Assembly: GCF_003065485.1 (NCBI RefSeq)
Contig: NZ_CP026951.1
Location: 186,001-250,000 of the forward strand
Reading direction: 5' to 3'
DNA: 64,000 bases
Source of the DNA: Salinibacterium hongtaonis
GTDB lineage: Bacteria; Actinomycetota; Actinomycetes; Actinomycetales; Microbacteriaceae
In this document: piece by piece, positions 54,023 through 63,974 of the stretch
How positions within the stretch are numbered: position 1 is the stretch's first letter
Layout of the letters: each line of letters starts with the position of its first letter
Notes under the pieces: model-generated
The model's input: only the letters and a program-made list of their open reading frames with translations
Told to the model about the DNA's origin: nothing
The model's database searches: none
Made by a program: the position numbers and the translations under genes

Positions 54023-55620
54023 GCGGCCCCAGCCACGACGCCACCCTGTACCGCGACCGCAACGTCGTACCCGTTCACCGCGCCCTGATTTCGGTGAGCG
54101 ACAAGTCGGGCCTGCTTGAGCTGGCCTCGGCTTTGGTTGCCTCCGGCGTCGAGATCGTGTCGACGGGATCGACGGCCAAGACCATTGCGGATGCTGGGCA
54201 TCCGGTCACCGAGGTCGCCACCGTCACCGGGTTTCCGGAGACGCTCGACGGAAGAGTCAAGACGCTCCACCCCTTCATTCACTCCGGCATCCTCGCCGAC
54301 CTTCGACTTGAGAGCCACGAGCGTCAGCTTGCCGAGATGGGTATCGAAGCATTCGAGCTCGTCGTGGTTAACCTGTACCCGTTCGTCGAGACGGTGGCCT
54401 CGGGGGCCGCGGACGACGACGTGGTGGAGCAGATCGATATCGGCGGGCCCTCTATGGTGCGCGCCGCGGCCAAGAACCATGCCAATGTCGCGATCGCGGT
54501 GACTCCCGCGAGCTACGACGAGATCATCGCCGCTGTCGCCGCGGGCGGAACGACTCTCGAGCAGCGCCGGGCACTGGCCCGTGAGGCCTTCCGTCACACG
54601 GCCAGCTACGATCTCGCTGTCGCGTCGTGGATGGGCAGCACGATCGCGGCCGACGACGAGGGTTCGGGCTTCCCAGGCTGGGTCGGCGGCACCTGGAACC
54701 GCTCGGCGGTGCTCCGCTACGGCGAGAACTCCCACCAGCGGGCTGCGCTTTACGAGTCGGCGGATGGCCACGGCATCGCCCAGGCCACGCAGCTTCACGG
54801 CAAAGAGATGTCGTACAACAACTATGTGGATGCCGATGCGGCCCTGCGCGCCGCCTTCGACTTCGATGAGCCCGCCGTCGCGATCATCAAGCACGCCAAT
54901 CCGTGCGGTATCGCTGTCGCTCACGGCGATGGTGACCCCATCGCCTCCGCCCACGCACGGGCTCACGACTGCGACCCCGTGTCGGCGTTCGGTGGCGTCA
55001 TTGCGGCAAACCGCACCGTCACGGTGGCGGCCGCCCTGCAGATCAAGGACATCTTCACGGAGGTTGTCGTTGCCCCGGGCTTCGAGCCGGAGGCGTTGAC
55101 GATCTTGCAGGCCAAGAAGAACCTGCGCCTGCTCCAGCTGCCCGATGGTTACCACCGTGGTGAGCTTGAGCTGCGCCAGGTTTCGGGCGGAATGCTCCTG
55201 CAGCAGCCCGACACCTACGATGACTTCTCCACGGACAACTGGCAGCTCGTCACGGGCGAGGCTGCGGATGCTGCCACGCTTGCCGACCTGGCTTTCGCCT
55301 GGCGGGCGGTGCGGTCGGTCAAGTCGAACGCGATTCTGCTGGCCAAGGACGGTGCCTCCGTCGGCGTGGGAATGGGTCAGGTCAACCGGGTGGACTCGTG
55401 CCACCTGGCGGTGACCCGCGCTGGCGACCGTGCCTCGGGGAGCGTTGCGGCATCCGACGCCTTCTTCCCGTTCGCCGATGGTCTCGAGGTTCTGCTCAAG
55501 GGCGGCGTGAAGGCTGTTGTTCAGCCCGGCGGTTCGGTTCGCGACGAGGAGGTCATCGCCGAGGCAACGGCCGCCGGGGTCACGATGTACTTCACGGGAG
55601 AGCGCCACTTCTTCCACTAA
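54019..55620 (+). CDS. purH: Bifunctional AICAR transformylase/IMP cyclohydrolase
   Basis: Catalyses the last two steps to IMP. The N-terminal cyclohydrolase domain has [21 protein letters not shown] and [18 protein letters not shown]; the C-terminal transformylase domain has [10 protein letters not shown] (Lys-His pair), [13 protein letters not shown] and the late [10 protein letters not shown]. At 533 residues it has normal length. Coupled to purN by the ATGA overlap. Confidence 0.97.
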   Translation: MSGPSHDATLYRDRNVVPVHRALISVSDKSGLLELASALVASGVEIVSTGSTAKTIADAGHPVTEVATVTGFPETLDGRVKTLHPFIHSGILADLRLESHERQLAEMGIEAFELVVVNLYPFVETVASGAADDDVVEQIDIGGPSMVRAAAKNHANVAIAVTPASYDEIIAAVAAGGTTLEQRRALAREAFRHTASYDLAVASWMGSTIAADDEGSGFPGWVGGTWNRSAVLRYGENSHQRAALYESADGHGIAQATQLHGKEMSYNNYVDADAALRAAFDFDEPAVAIIKHANPCGIAVAHGDGDPIASAHARAHDCDPVSAFGGVIAANRTVTVAAALQIKDIFTEVVVAPGFEPEALTILQAKKNLRLLQLPDGYHRGELELRQVSGGMLLQQPDTYDDFSTDNWQLVTGEAADAATLADLAFAWRAVRSVKSNAILLAKDGASVGVGMGQVNRVDSCHLAVTRAGDRASGSVAASDAFFPFADGLEVLLKGGVKAVVQPGGSVRDEEVIAEATAAGVTMYFTGERHFFH

Positions 55621-55691
55621 GCGCCTGTCGCCGTTCGCAGCCCCGAGCAACACGCGGGAGGGGTTTGCGAGCGGTGATGCCCTTGGATAGG

Positions 55692-55710
55692 CTCGAAGGC
55701 TGCCTTCGAG
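55692..55710. promoter_or_regulatory. Perfect 9-bp inverted repeat at the ABC exporter promoter
   Basis: CTCGAAGGC and GCCTTCGAG are separated by one T. A TAGGCT -10-like box (55688-55693) overlaps its left end, as expected for an operator of a repressor. The start codon is 67 bp beyond the right arm. Confidence 0.5.
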
Positions 55711-55776
55711 GCACCGACGTCTCGCTTTGAGGGACCTCTCGCATTCGCTCCTCGTGAGCGTTCTCGACATCACCAC

Positions 55777-57642
55777 ATGAGAAACGAGCTTCCTTTGTCG
55801 ACCCCGACAGCGGATTCGCCCCCTCGGCGTTTATCTACTGCGCGTGCGATCGCGCGCATCTATCCCTACGCTCGGCCTGCGCTGCCCCGCATTATTGCGG
55901 GGGCGGGAGCAGCCTTGGTCGGCGCGGTCGTTGCGCTCCTTATTCCGCAGGTGCTGCGGTCGTTGGTCGATGGGCCTCTCGCTGAGGGAGACCTCACCGG
56001 TCTTTGGTGGGCCGTCGGCGCCGTCCTTCTCCTCGGGGTAATCGAGGCGGCGATGATCTGGCTGAGACGCTGGTTCGTTCTGGTTCCCGGCACCCACATC
56101 GAGGCAGGAATGCGCAATGCGTTCTATGCCCGCCTGCAAGATCTGCCGGTGGCATTCCACGACCGCTGGCCGAGCGGCCAGCTGCTCTCGCGCATGTCGA
56201 GCGATCTGGGTCTCGTGCGCCGGTGGCTCTCGTTCGGCATCGTCCTGTTGGTCGTCAACGTCGTCACGATCGCAATCGGTTTTGCCTTCCTCTTTGCTCT
56301 GAGTTGGCAGCTCGCCTTGGTCTTCGTCGTCTGTTCGATCCCGCTGTGGATCTACACATTTGTGTTCGAGTCCAAGTACTCCAGGGTCGCGCGGCTGAGC
56401 CAGGATCAGTCCGGTGACCTCGCGACGACCGTCGAAGAGTCGGTGCACGGCATCCGAGTTCTCAAGGCTTTCGGCCGTGGCCGCCATGCGCTTGACGGGT
56501 TCACCCGCCAGGCGGAAGAGCTTCGCGGCACCGAGATCGAGAAGGCTCGGGCAATCGCCGGGATCTGGCTCTGGCTGCTTCTCGTGCCCGACGTAACGTT
56601 TGCACTGTCGCTTCTCGGAGGCGTGCTGCTGGCGGCAACGGGCAGCCTCACGGTCGGCGGCCTCGTCGCATTCTTCGCGACGGCGGCGGTGCTGCGCTGG
56701 CCCGTTGAGTCGATCGGCTTTTTGCTGTCGATGACCTACGACACCCGCACGGCTGTCGACCGTTTCTTCGAGGTCATGGACGAGGAGAACCCCGTCGTCG
56801 ACCCAGAAAACCCCGTTGTGCCGGAGCGTGCCGAGGGCAGGCTCGTCTTCGAGGACGTGCATTTTCGGTATCAGGATGCTCCAGCGGGAGTCCCCGACCT
56901 CGTCAACGGTGTCGACCTCGAGCTGCTCCCCGGTGAGACCATGGCCTTGGTCGGCGTGACGGGCTCGGGCAAGACAACCCTCACCGCTCTCGCATCGCGT
57001 CTCTACGACGTGACGGGCGGCCGCGTGCTGCTCGACGGTGTCGACGTGCGCGACATGACGCGCTCGGAGCTGCGCTCGCGCGTAGCGATGGGCTTCGAAG
57101 ACGCGATTCTCTTCTCCGCATCGGTGCGCGACAACGTGCTTCTCGGGCGCCCGGATGCTTCTGAAGAAGATTTTGCCGAGGCAATCGCCATCGCGCAGGC
57201 CGATTTTGTCTACAGCCTGCCCGACGGGGTCGATACGACGGTTGGTGAGGAGGGCATGAGCCTCTCCGGCGGCCAGCGTCAGCGGCTCGCTCTCGCTCGC
57301 GCGGTCGCGGCGCGACCCAATGTTCTTGTCCTCGATGACCCGCTCTCTGCCCTCGATGTAGATACCGAGGCGGCCGTGGAGGAGGGGCTTCGCCGGGTTC
57401 TTTCGAGCACGACTGCCCTGATCGTTGCGCACCGGCCGTCTACCGTCATGCTGGCCGATCGGGTAGCGCTGATGGAGAACGGCCGCATCACCGATGTCGG
57501 CACGCACTCCCAGCTGCTCGCGCGGAGTGAGCACTATCGCTTTGTGGTGTCATCGCTCGAAGCGGATGAGGCCGCGGCAGAAGCATCAGAAGCATCCGAA
57601 ACCCCGGGCTTGGCCACAACAGACGAGGAGGTGACCCGATGA
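55777..57642 (+). CDS. ABC exporter half-transporter, degenerate-NBD subunit
   Basis: First subunit of a heterodimeric ABC exporter: a six-segment membrane domain (about 35-325) then a nucleotide-binding domain. Walker [15 protein letters not shown] and signature [16 protein letters not shown] are intact, but the residue after Walker B is Asp ([12 protein letters not shown]) where a catalytic Glu is expected; H-loop AHRPST is present. Such asymmetry is usual in heterodimers with one non-hydrolysing site. A C-terminal tail rich in Glu and Ala follows. It overlaps the second subunit by 4 bp. Confidence 0.93.
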   Translation: MRNELPLSTPTADSPPRRLSTARAIARIYPYARPALPRIIAGAGAALVGAVVALLIPQVLRSLVDGPLAEGDLTGLWWAVGAVLLLGVIEAAMIWLRRWFVLVPGTHIEAGMRNAFYARLQDLPVAFHDRWPSGQLLSRMSSDLGLVRRWLSFGIVLLVVNVVTIAIGFAFLFALSWQLALVFVVCSIPLWIYTFVFESKYSRVARLSQDQSGDLATTVEESVHGIRVLKAFGRGRHALDGFTRQAEELRGTEIEKARAIAGIWLWLLLVPDVTFALSLLGGVLLAATGSLTVGGLVAFFATAAVLRWPVESIGFLLSMTYDTRTAVDRFFEVMDEENPVVDPENPVVPERAEGRLVFEDVHFRYQDAPAGVPDLVNGVDLELLPGETMALVGVTGSGKTTLTALASRLYDVTGGRVLLDGVDVRDMTRSELRSRVAMGFEDAILFSASVRDNVLLGRPDASEEDFAEAIAIAQADFVYSLPDGVDTTVGEEGMSLSGGQRQRLALARAVAARPNVLVLDDPLSALDVDTEAAVEEGLRRVLSSTTALIVAHRPSTVMLADRVALMENGRITDVGTHSQLLARSEHYRFVVSSLEADEAAAEASEASETPGLATTDEEVTR

Positions 57643-59441
57643 GCACTCTTGGCGTTGACGAAGAACGCGACGACCTGTCCCGCGACGAGAACCGCACAAT
57701 TCGGGGTCGCTCCGTTCGTCTGCTCGGTTCGCTCGTGCGACCGATGCGCGGGCTCGTTGGCCTCACCGCAACCGTGATCCTGGTGAGCACGGTTGCCCAG
57801 GTCCTCGGCCCGGCCCTCATCGCGTACGGCATCGACACGGGATTGCCGGCGATGCTCGAGAACGACTGGCTGCCTCTCGGCGTTACGGTCGGCGCCTACC
57901 TGGCAACGGGCGTGCTCGGGGCCGTGCTCATCGCCTGGTACACCGTGCTCACCGCACGGCTCAGCCAGTCGATGCTGCTCGATCTGCGCAAGCGCATGTT
58001 TTTGCACACCCAGCGCCTCAGCCTCGAGTTCCACGAGAGCTACACCTCCGGCCGCATTATTTCGCGTCAGACCAGCGACCTCGAATCCATCAAGGAGCTG
58101 CTCGGCTCGGGGCTTAACCAGCTCGTGCAGGGCGGCCTTTACATGCTGTTTATCGCGGGCATGCTGTTCGTGGTCGACTGGGTCAGCGGGCTCATCCTGT
58201 TGGGTTCCCTCGTGCCACTGTGGTTTCTTTCGCGCTGGTTCCAAAAGAACTCGCAGCGCATGTTCCGCCGAACCAGGGTCGCCTCTGCCCGCATGATCGT
58301 GCAGTTCGTCGAAACCATGACCGGCATCCGCGCGGTGCAGGCGTTCCGCAAGGAGCGTCGCAACGAGGCCGAGTTCGGTGAGTTGGTCGAGAACAATCGC
58401 GACACCAATGCCAAGGTGATCCAGCTTTTCGGCACATTCGATCCTGTGCTCATCCTCATCGGCAATGTCACGCTCGCAGTTGTGCTGCTCGTCGGAGGTC
58501 TGCGCGTTGCCGACGGGTCGTTGCCCATCGGTGTTCTGCTCGCAGCGCTGCTCTACACCCGCAACTTCTTCGCTCCGGCGGAGGAGATGGCAATGTTCTA
58601 CAACTCGTACCAGTCCGCGGCGGCCGCGCTCGAAAAGATTTCCGGTGTGCTCGACGAGTTGCCGGGTGTGCCAGACCCGGCCAAGCCCGTCGATTTGTGG
58701 GAAGCCAAGGGCGCTGTCGACTTCGACAACGTTCGCTTCGCCTACACGCCGGAGCGCGTCATCCTGCCGTCGTTCTCGCTTGAGGTCCCCGCCGGGCAGA
58801 CCATCGCGCTCGTGGGAACCACGGGAGCGGGCAAGTCCACGCTTGCCAAGTTGATGGCCCGCTTCTATGACCCAAGCGAGGGAGCGGTGCGGCTCGATGG
58901 CATCGACCTGCGCAATCTGCACCCCAAAGATCTGCGCAGGGCCATCGTCATGGTCACGCAGGAGGCATACCTGTTCAGCGGAACCGTGGCCGACAACATC
59001 GCGCTGGGCAAACCAGGGGCGAGCCTCGAGGAGATCCAGGAGGCGGCGATGGCGGTTGGAGCGCACGAGTTCATCACGTCGCTGCCCGACGGCTACGGCA
59101 CCGACGTCAACAAGAGAGGCGGCCGCGTCTCTGCCGGTCAGCGTCAGTTGATTTCGTTTGCCAGGGCTTTTCTCGCCAACCCTGCGGTGCTGATTCTGGA
59201 CGAGGCGACGGCGTCGCTAGATATCCCCAGTGAGCGACTAGTGCAGCAGGGGTTGCAGACCCTGCTCGCGCATCGAACCGCGATCATCATCGCCCACCGG
59301 TTGTCGACGGTGGCCATTGCCGATCGCGTTCTCGTCATGGAGCACGGCCGCATCGTCGAGGACGGAAGCCCCGCGGAGCTCATCGCGGGAGACGGCCGTT
59401 TCTCGCGTATGCATGCGGCGTGGCGGGATTCGCTCGTCTAG
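57639..59441 (+). CDS. ABC exporter half-transporter, canonical subunit
   Basis: Second subunit, 600 residues: membrane domain with [20 protein letters not shown] and an NBD with Walker [16 protein letters not shown], signature [16 protein letters not shown] (Ala in place of the usual first Gly), Walker [13 protein letters not shown] with catalytic Glu, and H-loop AHRLST. With the preceding protein it forms an asymmetric exporter of the BmrCD/TM287-288 type. Substrate unknown; lipids or drugs are typical. Confidence 0.93.
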   Translation: MSTLGVDEERDDLSRDENRTIRGRSVRLLGSLVRPMRGLVGLTATVILVSTVAQVLGPALIAYGIDTGLPAMLENDWLPLGVTVGAYLATGVLGAVLIAWYTVLTARLSQSMLLDLRKRMFLHTQRLSLEFHESYTSGRIISRQTSDLESIKELLGSGLNQLVQGGLYMLFIAGMLFVVDWVSGLILLGSLVPLWFLSRWFQKNSQRMFRRTRVASARMIVQFVETMTGIRAVQAFRKERRNEAEFGELVENNRDTNAKVIQLFGTFDPVLILIGNVTLAVVLLVGGLRVADGSLPIGVLLAALLYTRNFFAPAEEMAMFYNSYQSAAAALEKISGVLDELPGVPDPAKPVDLWEAKGAVDFDNVRFAYTPERVILPSFSLEVPAGQTIALVGTTGAGKSTLAKLMARFYDPSEGAVRLDGIDLRNLHPKDLRRAIVMVTQEAYLFSGTVADNIALGKPGASLEEIQEAAMAVGAHEFITSLPDGYGTDVNKRGGRVSAGQRQLISFARAFLANPAVLILDEATASLDIPSERLVQQGLQTLLAHRTAIIIAHRLSTVAIADRVLVMEHGRIVEDGSPAELIAGDGRFSRMHAAWRDSLV

Positions 59442-59453
59442 TCGACCTCTCAC

Positions 59454-59483
59454 GCGGGCACCGATTTGCTTCCCGGTGCCCGC
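59454..59483 (+). terminator. Hairpin terminator after the ABC exporter pair
   Basis: GCGGGCACCG and CGGTGCCCGC form a 10-bp perfect stem with loop ATTTGCTTCC, 13 bp after the stop codon. No long T-run follows. Confidence 0.6.
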
Positions 59484-59519
59484 GACCGAGAAAGCGCCCT
59501 CAGGCAATAGGCTCGGTGG

Positions 59520-60743
59520 ATGGCCTATCCGAGTTCTGAGCTCTCACTTGCCCGCCGCATTCTCGGCGCCCTTGCGACGGGCGCCGCTATTGCGTTGCTC
59601 GCTCATGTGGCGACGGTGTTTGCTTTTTTTGTGGCGGCAGGGGCAGACCCTGAATCGCTCATGTCGGTCGGCTCGTTCTTTCTGAACGGCTCACTGCTCG
59701 CGTTCGTGTTGTTCTCTCTCGCAGCGGTGCTCGAGGCATTCCGCCGCTGGTACATCGCTCTCCCCGCCGCCCTCCTCGCGGCCGCTCTCGCCTCGTTCTG
59801 CGGAACGATGCTCACGCTCATCGGGCAGGGCACAACGATCGATTCCGCAGCGCTGTCGTATCTCGTCACCGTTCTGGTGGGCCCGAACCTGGTCTTCATC
59901 GTGGCGAGCGCAATCGTAGGCGCAACGGTCGGAGTCGTGGTGTGGCGCTGGGTCGTTCGCGGTTCGGCTCCCGCGGCGACTCCGCACGGCACCCTGCTGG
60001 TTCGTCTGCCGGCGAGCACGCTTGCCGAGGGTCAGGTGACCCACATCGACCGTCTCCCCGTCGACCCCGAGGAGGCAGACCGCGAGTGGGATGCTTACGT
60101 TGAGGTTTTCTCCGACCACGGGTGGAAGATTGTCGAGATTCCCGTAGCCGAGGGCCTCGCAGATTCGGTCTTTGTCGAAGACAACGCGGTCGTAATCGAC
60201 GACCTTGCGATTATCGGAGTTGCAGGCACGCCGTCGCGTGAGGGCGAGTCGGAGGCGGTCGAAACGGCCCTTCGCAACCACCGCCTCCGCATCGAGCACA
60301 TCACGGCTCCCGGCACCCTTGAGGGTGGAGACGTTTTGCGGGTTGGCTCAACCGTCTACGTCGGCAGCAGCTCCCGCACGAATGCCGAGGGCATCCGTCA
60401 GCTTCGTGCCCTGCTCAGCCCGCGCGGGTTCGACGTTGTCGCCGTCCCTGTTTCGCGGGCTCTTCACCTCAAGTCTGCGGTTTCTGCGCTCCCGGACGGC
60501 ACGGTGCTGGGGTACGCGCCTCTTCTCGATCAGCCCGGTCTCTTTTCGAGGCTGCTGCCGGTTCCGGAACCAGAGGGGGCGGCCGTTGTCGCACTCGATT
60601 CGACCACGGTGCTCATGTCGGAGTCGGCGCCGCAGTCTGCCGAGCTTGTTCGAAGCCTCGGCTACACGGTTTTCACTACGCCGATTTCGCAGTTTGAGCG
60701 CCTAGAGGGATGCGTCACGTGCCTCTCGGTGCGCATCCCGTAA
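59520..60743 (+). CDS. Membrane-fused dimethylargininase-like amidinohydrolase
   Basis: A 407-residue fusion. Residues about 12-155 form four hydrophobic segments; from about 165 a complete DDAH-type domain follows: VFVEDNAVVIDDLAIIG, LEGGDVLRVGSTVYVG, the catalytic His in LHLKSAVSALPDG and the Cys in GCVTCLSVRIP at the very end (Cys about 401). DDAH converts methylated arginine to citrulline and an amine; related enzymes act on arginine or creatinine-like substrates, so the substrate is inference. Membrane tethering is unusual for this family. TAGGCT lies 6 bases before the ATG. Confidence 0.88.
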   Translation: MAYPSSELSLARRILGALATGAAIALLAHVATVFAFFVAAGADPESLMSVGSFFLNGSLLAFVLFSLAAVLEAFRRWYIALPAALLAAALASFCGTMLTLIGQGTTIDSAALSYLVTVLVGPNLVFIVASAIVGATVGVVVWRWVVRGSAPAATPHGTLLVRLPASTLAEGQVTHIDRLPVDPEEADREWDAYVEVFSDHGWKIVEIPVAEGLADSVFVEDNAVVIDDLAIIGVAGTPSREGESEAVETALRNHRLRIEHITAPGTLEGGDVLRVGSTVYVGSSSRTNAEGIRQLRALLSPRGFDVVAVPVSRALHLKSAVSALPDGTVLGYAPLLDQPGLFSRLLPVPEPEGAAVVALDSTTVLMSESAPQSAELVRSLGYTVFTTPISQFERLEGCVTCLSVRIP

Positions 60744-60770
60744 CCCGGTTCTCCCAAGGGTTTCTCCACG

Positions 60771-60800
60771 GTGCCGGTCGTTCAGGTGCCGGTCGTTCAG
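60771..60800. repeat. 15-bp direct repeat at the alkyltransferase-like gene end
   Basis: GTGCCGGTCGTTCAG occurs twice in tandem (60771-60785 and 60786-60800). The second copy supplies the stop codon of the minus-strand gene. Confidence 0.8.
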
Positions 60801-61138
60801 ATGCCGTCGTCGACCGCGTGACGAGCGGCCGTCAGGTCGACGCGATACCGCCCGTCTCGCGACCACACGAGCGGGGTTGATTCCGCCCTGTAGTGCTCGA
60901 GAGCTGCCGCGCTGTGGTCGGCGGGAGGGTGGCCGGAGGCTCGGATAACCCGCCACCACGGGGTCGATGCTCCGTAGTAGGCCATCGCCTGGCCGACGGC
61001 TCGTGACGCTCGTGAGCCGAGCGCTGCAGCGACATCGCCATAGGTCATGACCTTGCCCGCCGGGATGCTCTCGACGACCGCAAGGACTCGCCCCACAAAG
61101 TCCTCTGCCGCCAGCGGGGGCGATTCTTGCTCGTTCAG
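60797..61138 (-). CDS. Alkyltransferase-like (ATL/MGMT-family) protein
   Basis: Small DNA-binding protein related to O6-alkylguanine transferases. The motif where active enzymes have Pro-Cys-His-Arg-Val is here PWWRVI, so the acceptor Cys is missing and the protein should bind alkylated DNA without repairing it, as ATL proteins do. SIPAGKVMTYGDVAAALGSRASRAVGQAM is a typical helix-turn-helix. The start is uncertain: a CTG at 61138 overlaps the GNAT stop (CTGA), giving 113 residues; a GTG at 61096 would give 99. It is in an operon behind the GNAT gene. Confidence 0.85.
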   Translation of the reverse strand: MNEQESPPLAAEDFVGRVLAVVESIPAGKVMTYGDVAAALGSRASRAVGQAMAYYGASTPWWRVIRASGHPPADHSAAALEHYRAESTPLVWSRDGRYRVDLTAARHAVDDGI

Positions 61139-61590
61139 AGTGTGATCGCGCCGATCTTCTCGCCGTACTGGCTTTCTCCCACCACGGCGAAGCCGACTCG
61201 AAGAAAGAACTCCTCGGGGCCGGGTTCGCCCGGCTCCCACAGCACCGTCAGGCGCTCGAAGCCCCGTCGGCGCGCCTCGGCGGCCGTCTCCTCCACCGCA
61301 AATCGCCCGACTCCTGCGCCCTGGGACTCGGCCGAGACGTTCATCCTCCAGATGCAACTGCGGAACTCTTCTTCGACGGCTTCTGGGTCGAACACGGCCA
61401 TGATAAACCCGAGAACGGTGTCATTTTCGTCGACGACAACTCGGGACCACGAGGTGCCCGGAGTGATGAACGGGTCGGCCATGGCATACGACACGGGAGC
61501 GATGAACTGCTCCTGGCCCGGCTTGAGAGTCAGGTTGTTCGCGGCTTCGACGTTCTTCGCCGATAGCTCTTCGAGTCGTAGGTCTGCCAT
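61135..61590 (-). CDS. GNAT family N-acetyltransferase
   Basis: A 151-residue acetyltransferase: SWSRVVVDENDTVLGFIMAVF and the acetyl-CoA loop VSAESQGAGVGRFAVEETAAEARRRG (Q-x-x-G-x-G/A type), followed by LTVLWEPGEPGPEEFFLRVGF. Substrate unknown. TAGCCT lies 6 bases before the ATG on the minus strand; the stop overlaps the start of the ATL gene. Confidence 0.92.
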   Translation of the reverse strand: MADLRLEELSAKNVEAANNLTLKPGQEQFIAPVSYAMADPFITPGTSWSRVVVDENDTVLGFIMAVFDPEAVEEEFRSCIWRMNVSAESQGAGVGRFAVEETAAEARRRGFERLTVLWEPGEPGPEEFFLRVGFAVVGESQYGEKIGAITL

Positions 61591-61707
61591 GCGGTCAGGC
61601 TATCTCGGCTTGCAGAATCCGAACAGGAGTATGTTCCGGTCGCCCTGAAACGTGAGAAGGTATCCGACACGACGGGCCATCGGCGGCCCCATCCTGCGGA
61701 GGTCTCA

Positions 61708-62811
61708 ATGAGAATTGTCGGAGCCGTGCTTGAAGAGATCGGTCGCGAGCGGCCGTTTGCCGAGTCCAAGCCGATCACGGTGGGGGAGCTTGAGCTCGAT
61801 CCGCCAGGCCCAGGGGAGATCCTTGTGCGCATCGAGGCGGCGGGGCTGTGTCACTCCGATCTCTCGGTCGTCGATGGCAACCGGGTGCGGCCGGTGCCCA
61901 TGCTCCTCGGGCACGAGGCAGCGGGAATCGTTGAACAGCTGGGCGACGGCGTCGATGACGTTGCCATCGGGCAGAGGGTCGTGATGACGTTCCTGCCTCG
62001 CTGCGGAAAGTGCGCCGGATGCGCCACGGACGGCCGCCTGCCGTGTGAGGTTGGCACGCGGGCCAACAACGCCGGCGAACTCGTGGGCGGGCGCCGACGG
62101 CTGCACCGCGATGGCGAGGAGATCTTTCACCACCTCGGGGTCTCGGGTTTCGCCTCCCACGCCGTTGTCAACCGGCACTCGGTCGTCGTCGTGGACGACG
62201 ATGTGCCGGCGGATGTCGCTGCCGTTCTGGGGTGCGCCGTGCTCACGGGCGGCGGTGCCGTCATTAATGCTGGGCGGCCGGCCCCCGGCGACACGATCAT
62301 CGTGGTGGGCCTCGGAGGGGTGGGGATGGCGGCTGTGCTTGCTGCCGTCTCGCTCGGTCATGAGGTGATCGGGGTCGATGGTGTTCCCGACAAGCTTGAG
62401 CGGGCGCTTGAGCTGGGTGCCTCCGCGGTCTTCACGCCCTCTGAGCTCGCCGAGAGCGGAGTCCGGGCTCCCGTCGTCATCGAGGCTGCGGGCAACGCGC
62501 GGGCATTCGAGACGGCTATCGCGGCCACGTCGCCCGGCGGCACAACCGTGACGGTGGGCCTGCCCGCGCCGAGCGCTATGGCTGCGGTTTCTCCTCTCAC
62601 TCTCGTCGCTGAGGCGCGCACGATCGTGGGTAGCTATCTGGGGTCTGCCGTGCCGTCGCGTGACATCCCGCGCTATGCCCAGTTGTGGCGGGAGGGTCGA
62701 CTGCCCGTCGAGAAGCTCATCTCGTCTCGCATAGCTCTCTCCGACATCAACGCGGGGATGGATGCGCTGGCCGATGGCACGGCCATCCGGCAGGTCATCG
62801 TCTTCGACTGA
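61708..62811 (+). CDS. Zinc-dependent alcohol dehydrogenase (class III-like MDR)
   Basis: NAD-dependent medium-chain dehydrogenase of 367 residues. Catalytic zinc ligands lie in GLCHSDLSV (Cys about 47) and LGHEAAG (His, Glu); the structural zinc site CGKCAGCATDGRLPC has all four cysteines; the cofactor loop is VVGLGGVGMAAVLAA and the substrate is not assignable. GCGGAGGTC ribosome site precedes the ATG. It lies 82 bp upstream of the phosphotransferase gene. Confidence 0.94.
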   Translation: MRIVGAVLEEIGRERPFAESKPITVGELELDPPGPGEILVRIEAAGLCHSDLSVVDGNRVRPVPMLLGHEAAGIVEQLGDGVDDVAIGQRVVMTFLPRCGKCAGCATDGRLPCEVGTRANNAGELVGGRRRLHRDGEEIFHHLGVSGFASHAVVNRHSVVVVDDDVPADVAAVLGCAVLTGGGAVINAGRPAPGDTIIVVGLGGVGMAAVLAAVSLGHEVIGVDGVPDKLERALELGASAVFTPSELAESGVRAPVVIEAAGNARAFETAIAATSPGGTTVTVGLPAPSAMAAVSPLTLVAEARTIVGSYLGSAVPSRDIPRYAQLWREGRLPVEKLISSRIALSDINAGMDALADGTAIRQVIVFD

Positions 62812-62866
62812 ACCGCTTCGGCGGTCCGGCCCAAATCGCTCGGTCCGTCGTTTCTGGTTGCAGAAC

Positions 62867-62884
62867 ATACCGTCCGGTCGGTAT
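62867..62884. promoter_or_regulatory. TetR-type operator overlapping a leaderless promoter
   Basis: ATACCGTCCGGTCGGTAT is a palindrome except at the two positions flanking the central CCGG. A TATTGT -10 box (62882-62887) overlaps its right end and lies 6 bases before the GTG start, so binding here should block transcription of the phosphotransferase operon. Confidence 0.7.
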
Positions 62885-62893
62885 TGTCGTGCT

Positions 62894-63973
62894 GTGAGCG
62901 ATGAAGCCAACAGGACGACGACCGACAGCACCGTGATTCCGGGGCTCGACCTCGACGCCTTCGAAGCGTGGCTTCAGGAGCATCATCCGCAGCTCCTCGC
63001 AGGTCCGCTCAGCGCAAGTCTGATCGCGGGCGGGCGCAGCAATCTCACGTATGCGATTGATGGTGGCGTAGGGCCGTGGGTGCTTCGCCGCCCCCCGCTG
63101 GGCCACGTGCAGAAAACCGCTCACGACATGGCCCGTGAGTTTCGGGTGCTGTCGGCGCTCCAGCCCACCGCCGTTCCTGTGCCGCGAACTGTCCTGTTTA
63201 TCGATGACCCCGCTGCGGGCGTCGAGATGCCGTTCTACCTCATGGAGCGCGTCGATGGCGTCGCCCTCAAGCTGCGCTCCGACAACAGGCTTTTTACCGT
63301 CGACCAGCTGGTCAGCCTCAGCGAAGAGCTCGCGACGACCCTGGCCACGCTGCATTCCGTCGACCCCGCATCGGTCGGACTCGAGGACTTTGGCAAGGCG
63401 GACGGCTTCGTTGAGCGCCAGCTCGTGCGCTGGGGTCGGCAGTATGAGGGAAGCCGAAACCGGGACATTCCCGATCTCGACGCACTGCAGGGCGAACTCG
63501 CCGAGCGCATCCCCACGACCATGTACACGTCCATTGTTCACGGAGATTTTCGCCTCGACAACGCCCTCGTCAGCAACGACGAATCGGGCATGCCGCACAT
63601 TGCCGCAGTGCTCGACTGGGAGATGGCCACGCTCGGCGACTCGTTCACCGACCTCGGGCTGTTCGGCCTTTATTGGAACCTCAGCAACTTCGCGGATATG
63701 CCGGAGAGCGTCGTCGCGACGTCCGTCTTCGAAGAGGACGGCTACCCCTCGTTCGACCGAGTCGTCGAGGTCTATGCCAAAGCCGCGGGAATCGAGGTCC
63801 CCGATCTCTCCTGGTACCTCGCCTTCGCTGCCTTCAAGCTCGCGGTGATCCTCGAAGGCATCCACTTTCGTTTTCAGGCCGGGCAGACAGTCGGCGACGG
63901 TTTCGACCGCATCGGCAGCCTGGTCGCCCCCCTCGCTCGGGCCGGGCGCACTTATCTCTCTCGAAAGGCATGA
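62894..63973 (+). CDS. Phosphotransferase family protein (ACAD10/11-type kinase domain)
   Basis: Aminoglycoside-phosphotransferase-like kinase; in bacteria and animals this subgroup sits beside or is fused to acyl-CoA dehydrogenases that degrade 4-hydroxy acids. The 359 residues show GGRSNLTYAIDGG (nucleotide loop), WVLRRPPLGHV, the catalytic IVHGDFRLDNALVS (Asp and Asn) and metal-binding VLDWEMATLGDSFTDLG. GTG 62894 was chosen because of the promoter just upstream and the family N-terminus; the longer frame from 62762 overlaps the dehydrogenase. An acyl-CoA dehydrogenase appears to follow. Confidence 0.92.
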   Translation: MSDEANRTTTDSTVIPGLDLDAFEAWLQEHHPQLLAGPLSASLIAGGRSNLTYAIDGGVGPWVLRRPPLGHVQKTAHDMAREFRVLSALQPTAVPVPRTVLFIDDPAAGVEMPFYLMERVDGVALKLRSDNRLFTVDQLVSLSEELATTLATLHSVDPASVGLEDFGKADGFVERQLVRWGRQYEGSRNRDIPDLDALQGELAERIPTTMYTSIVHGDFRLDNALVSNDESGMPHIAAVLDWEMATLGDSFTDLGLFGLYWNLSNFADMPESVVATSVFEEDGYPSFDRVVEVYAKAAGIEVPDLSWYLAFAAFKLAVILEGIHFRFQAGQTVGDGFDRIGSLVAPLARAGRTYLSRKA

Positions 63974-63974
63974 C

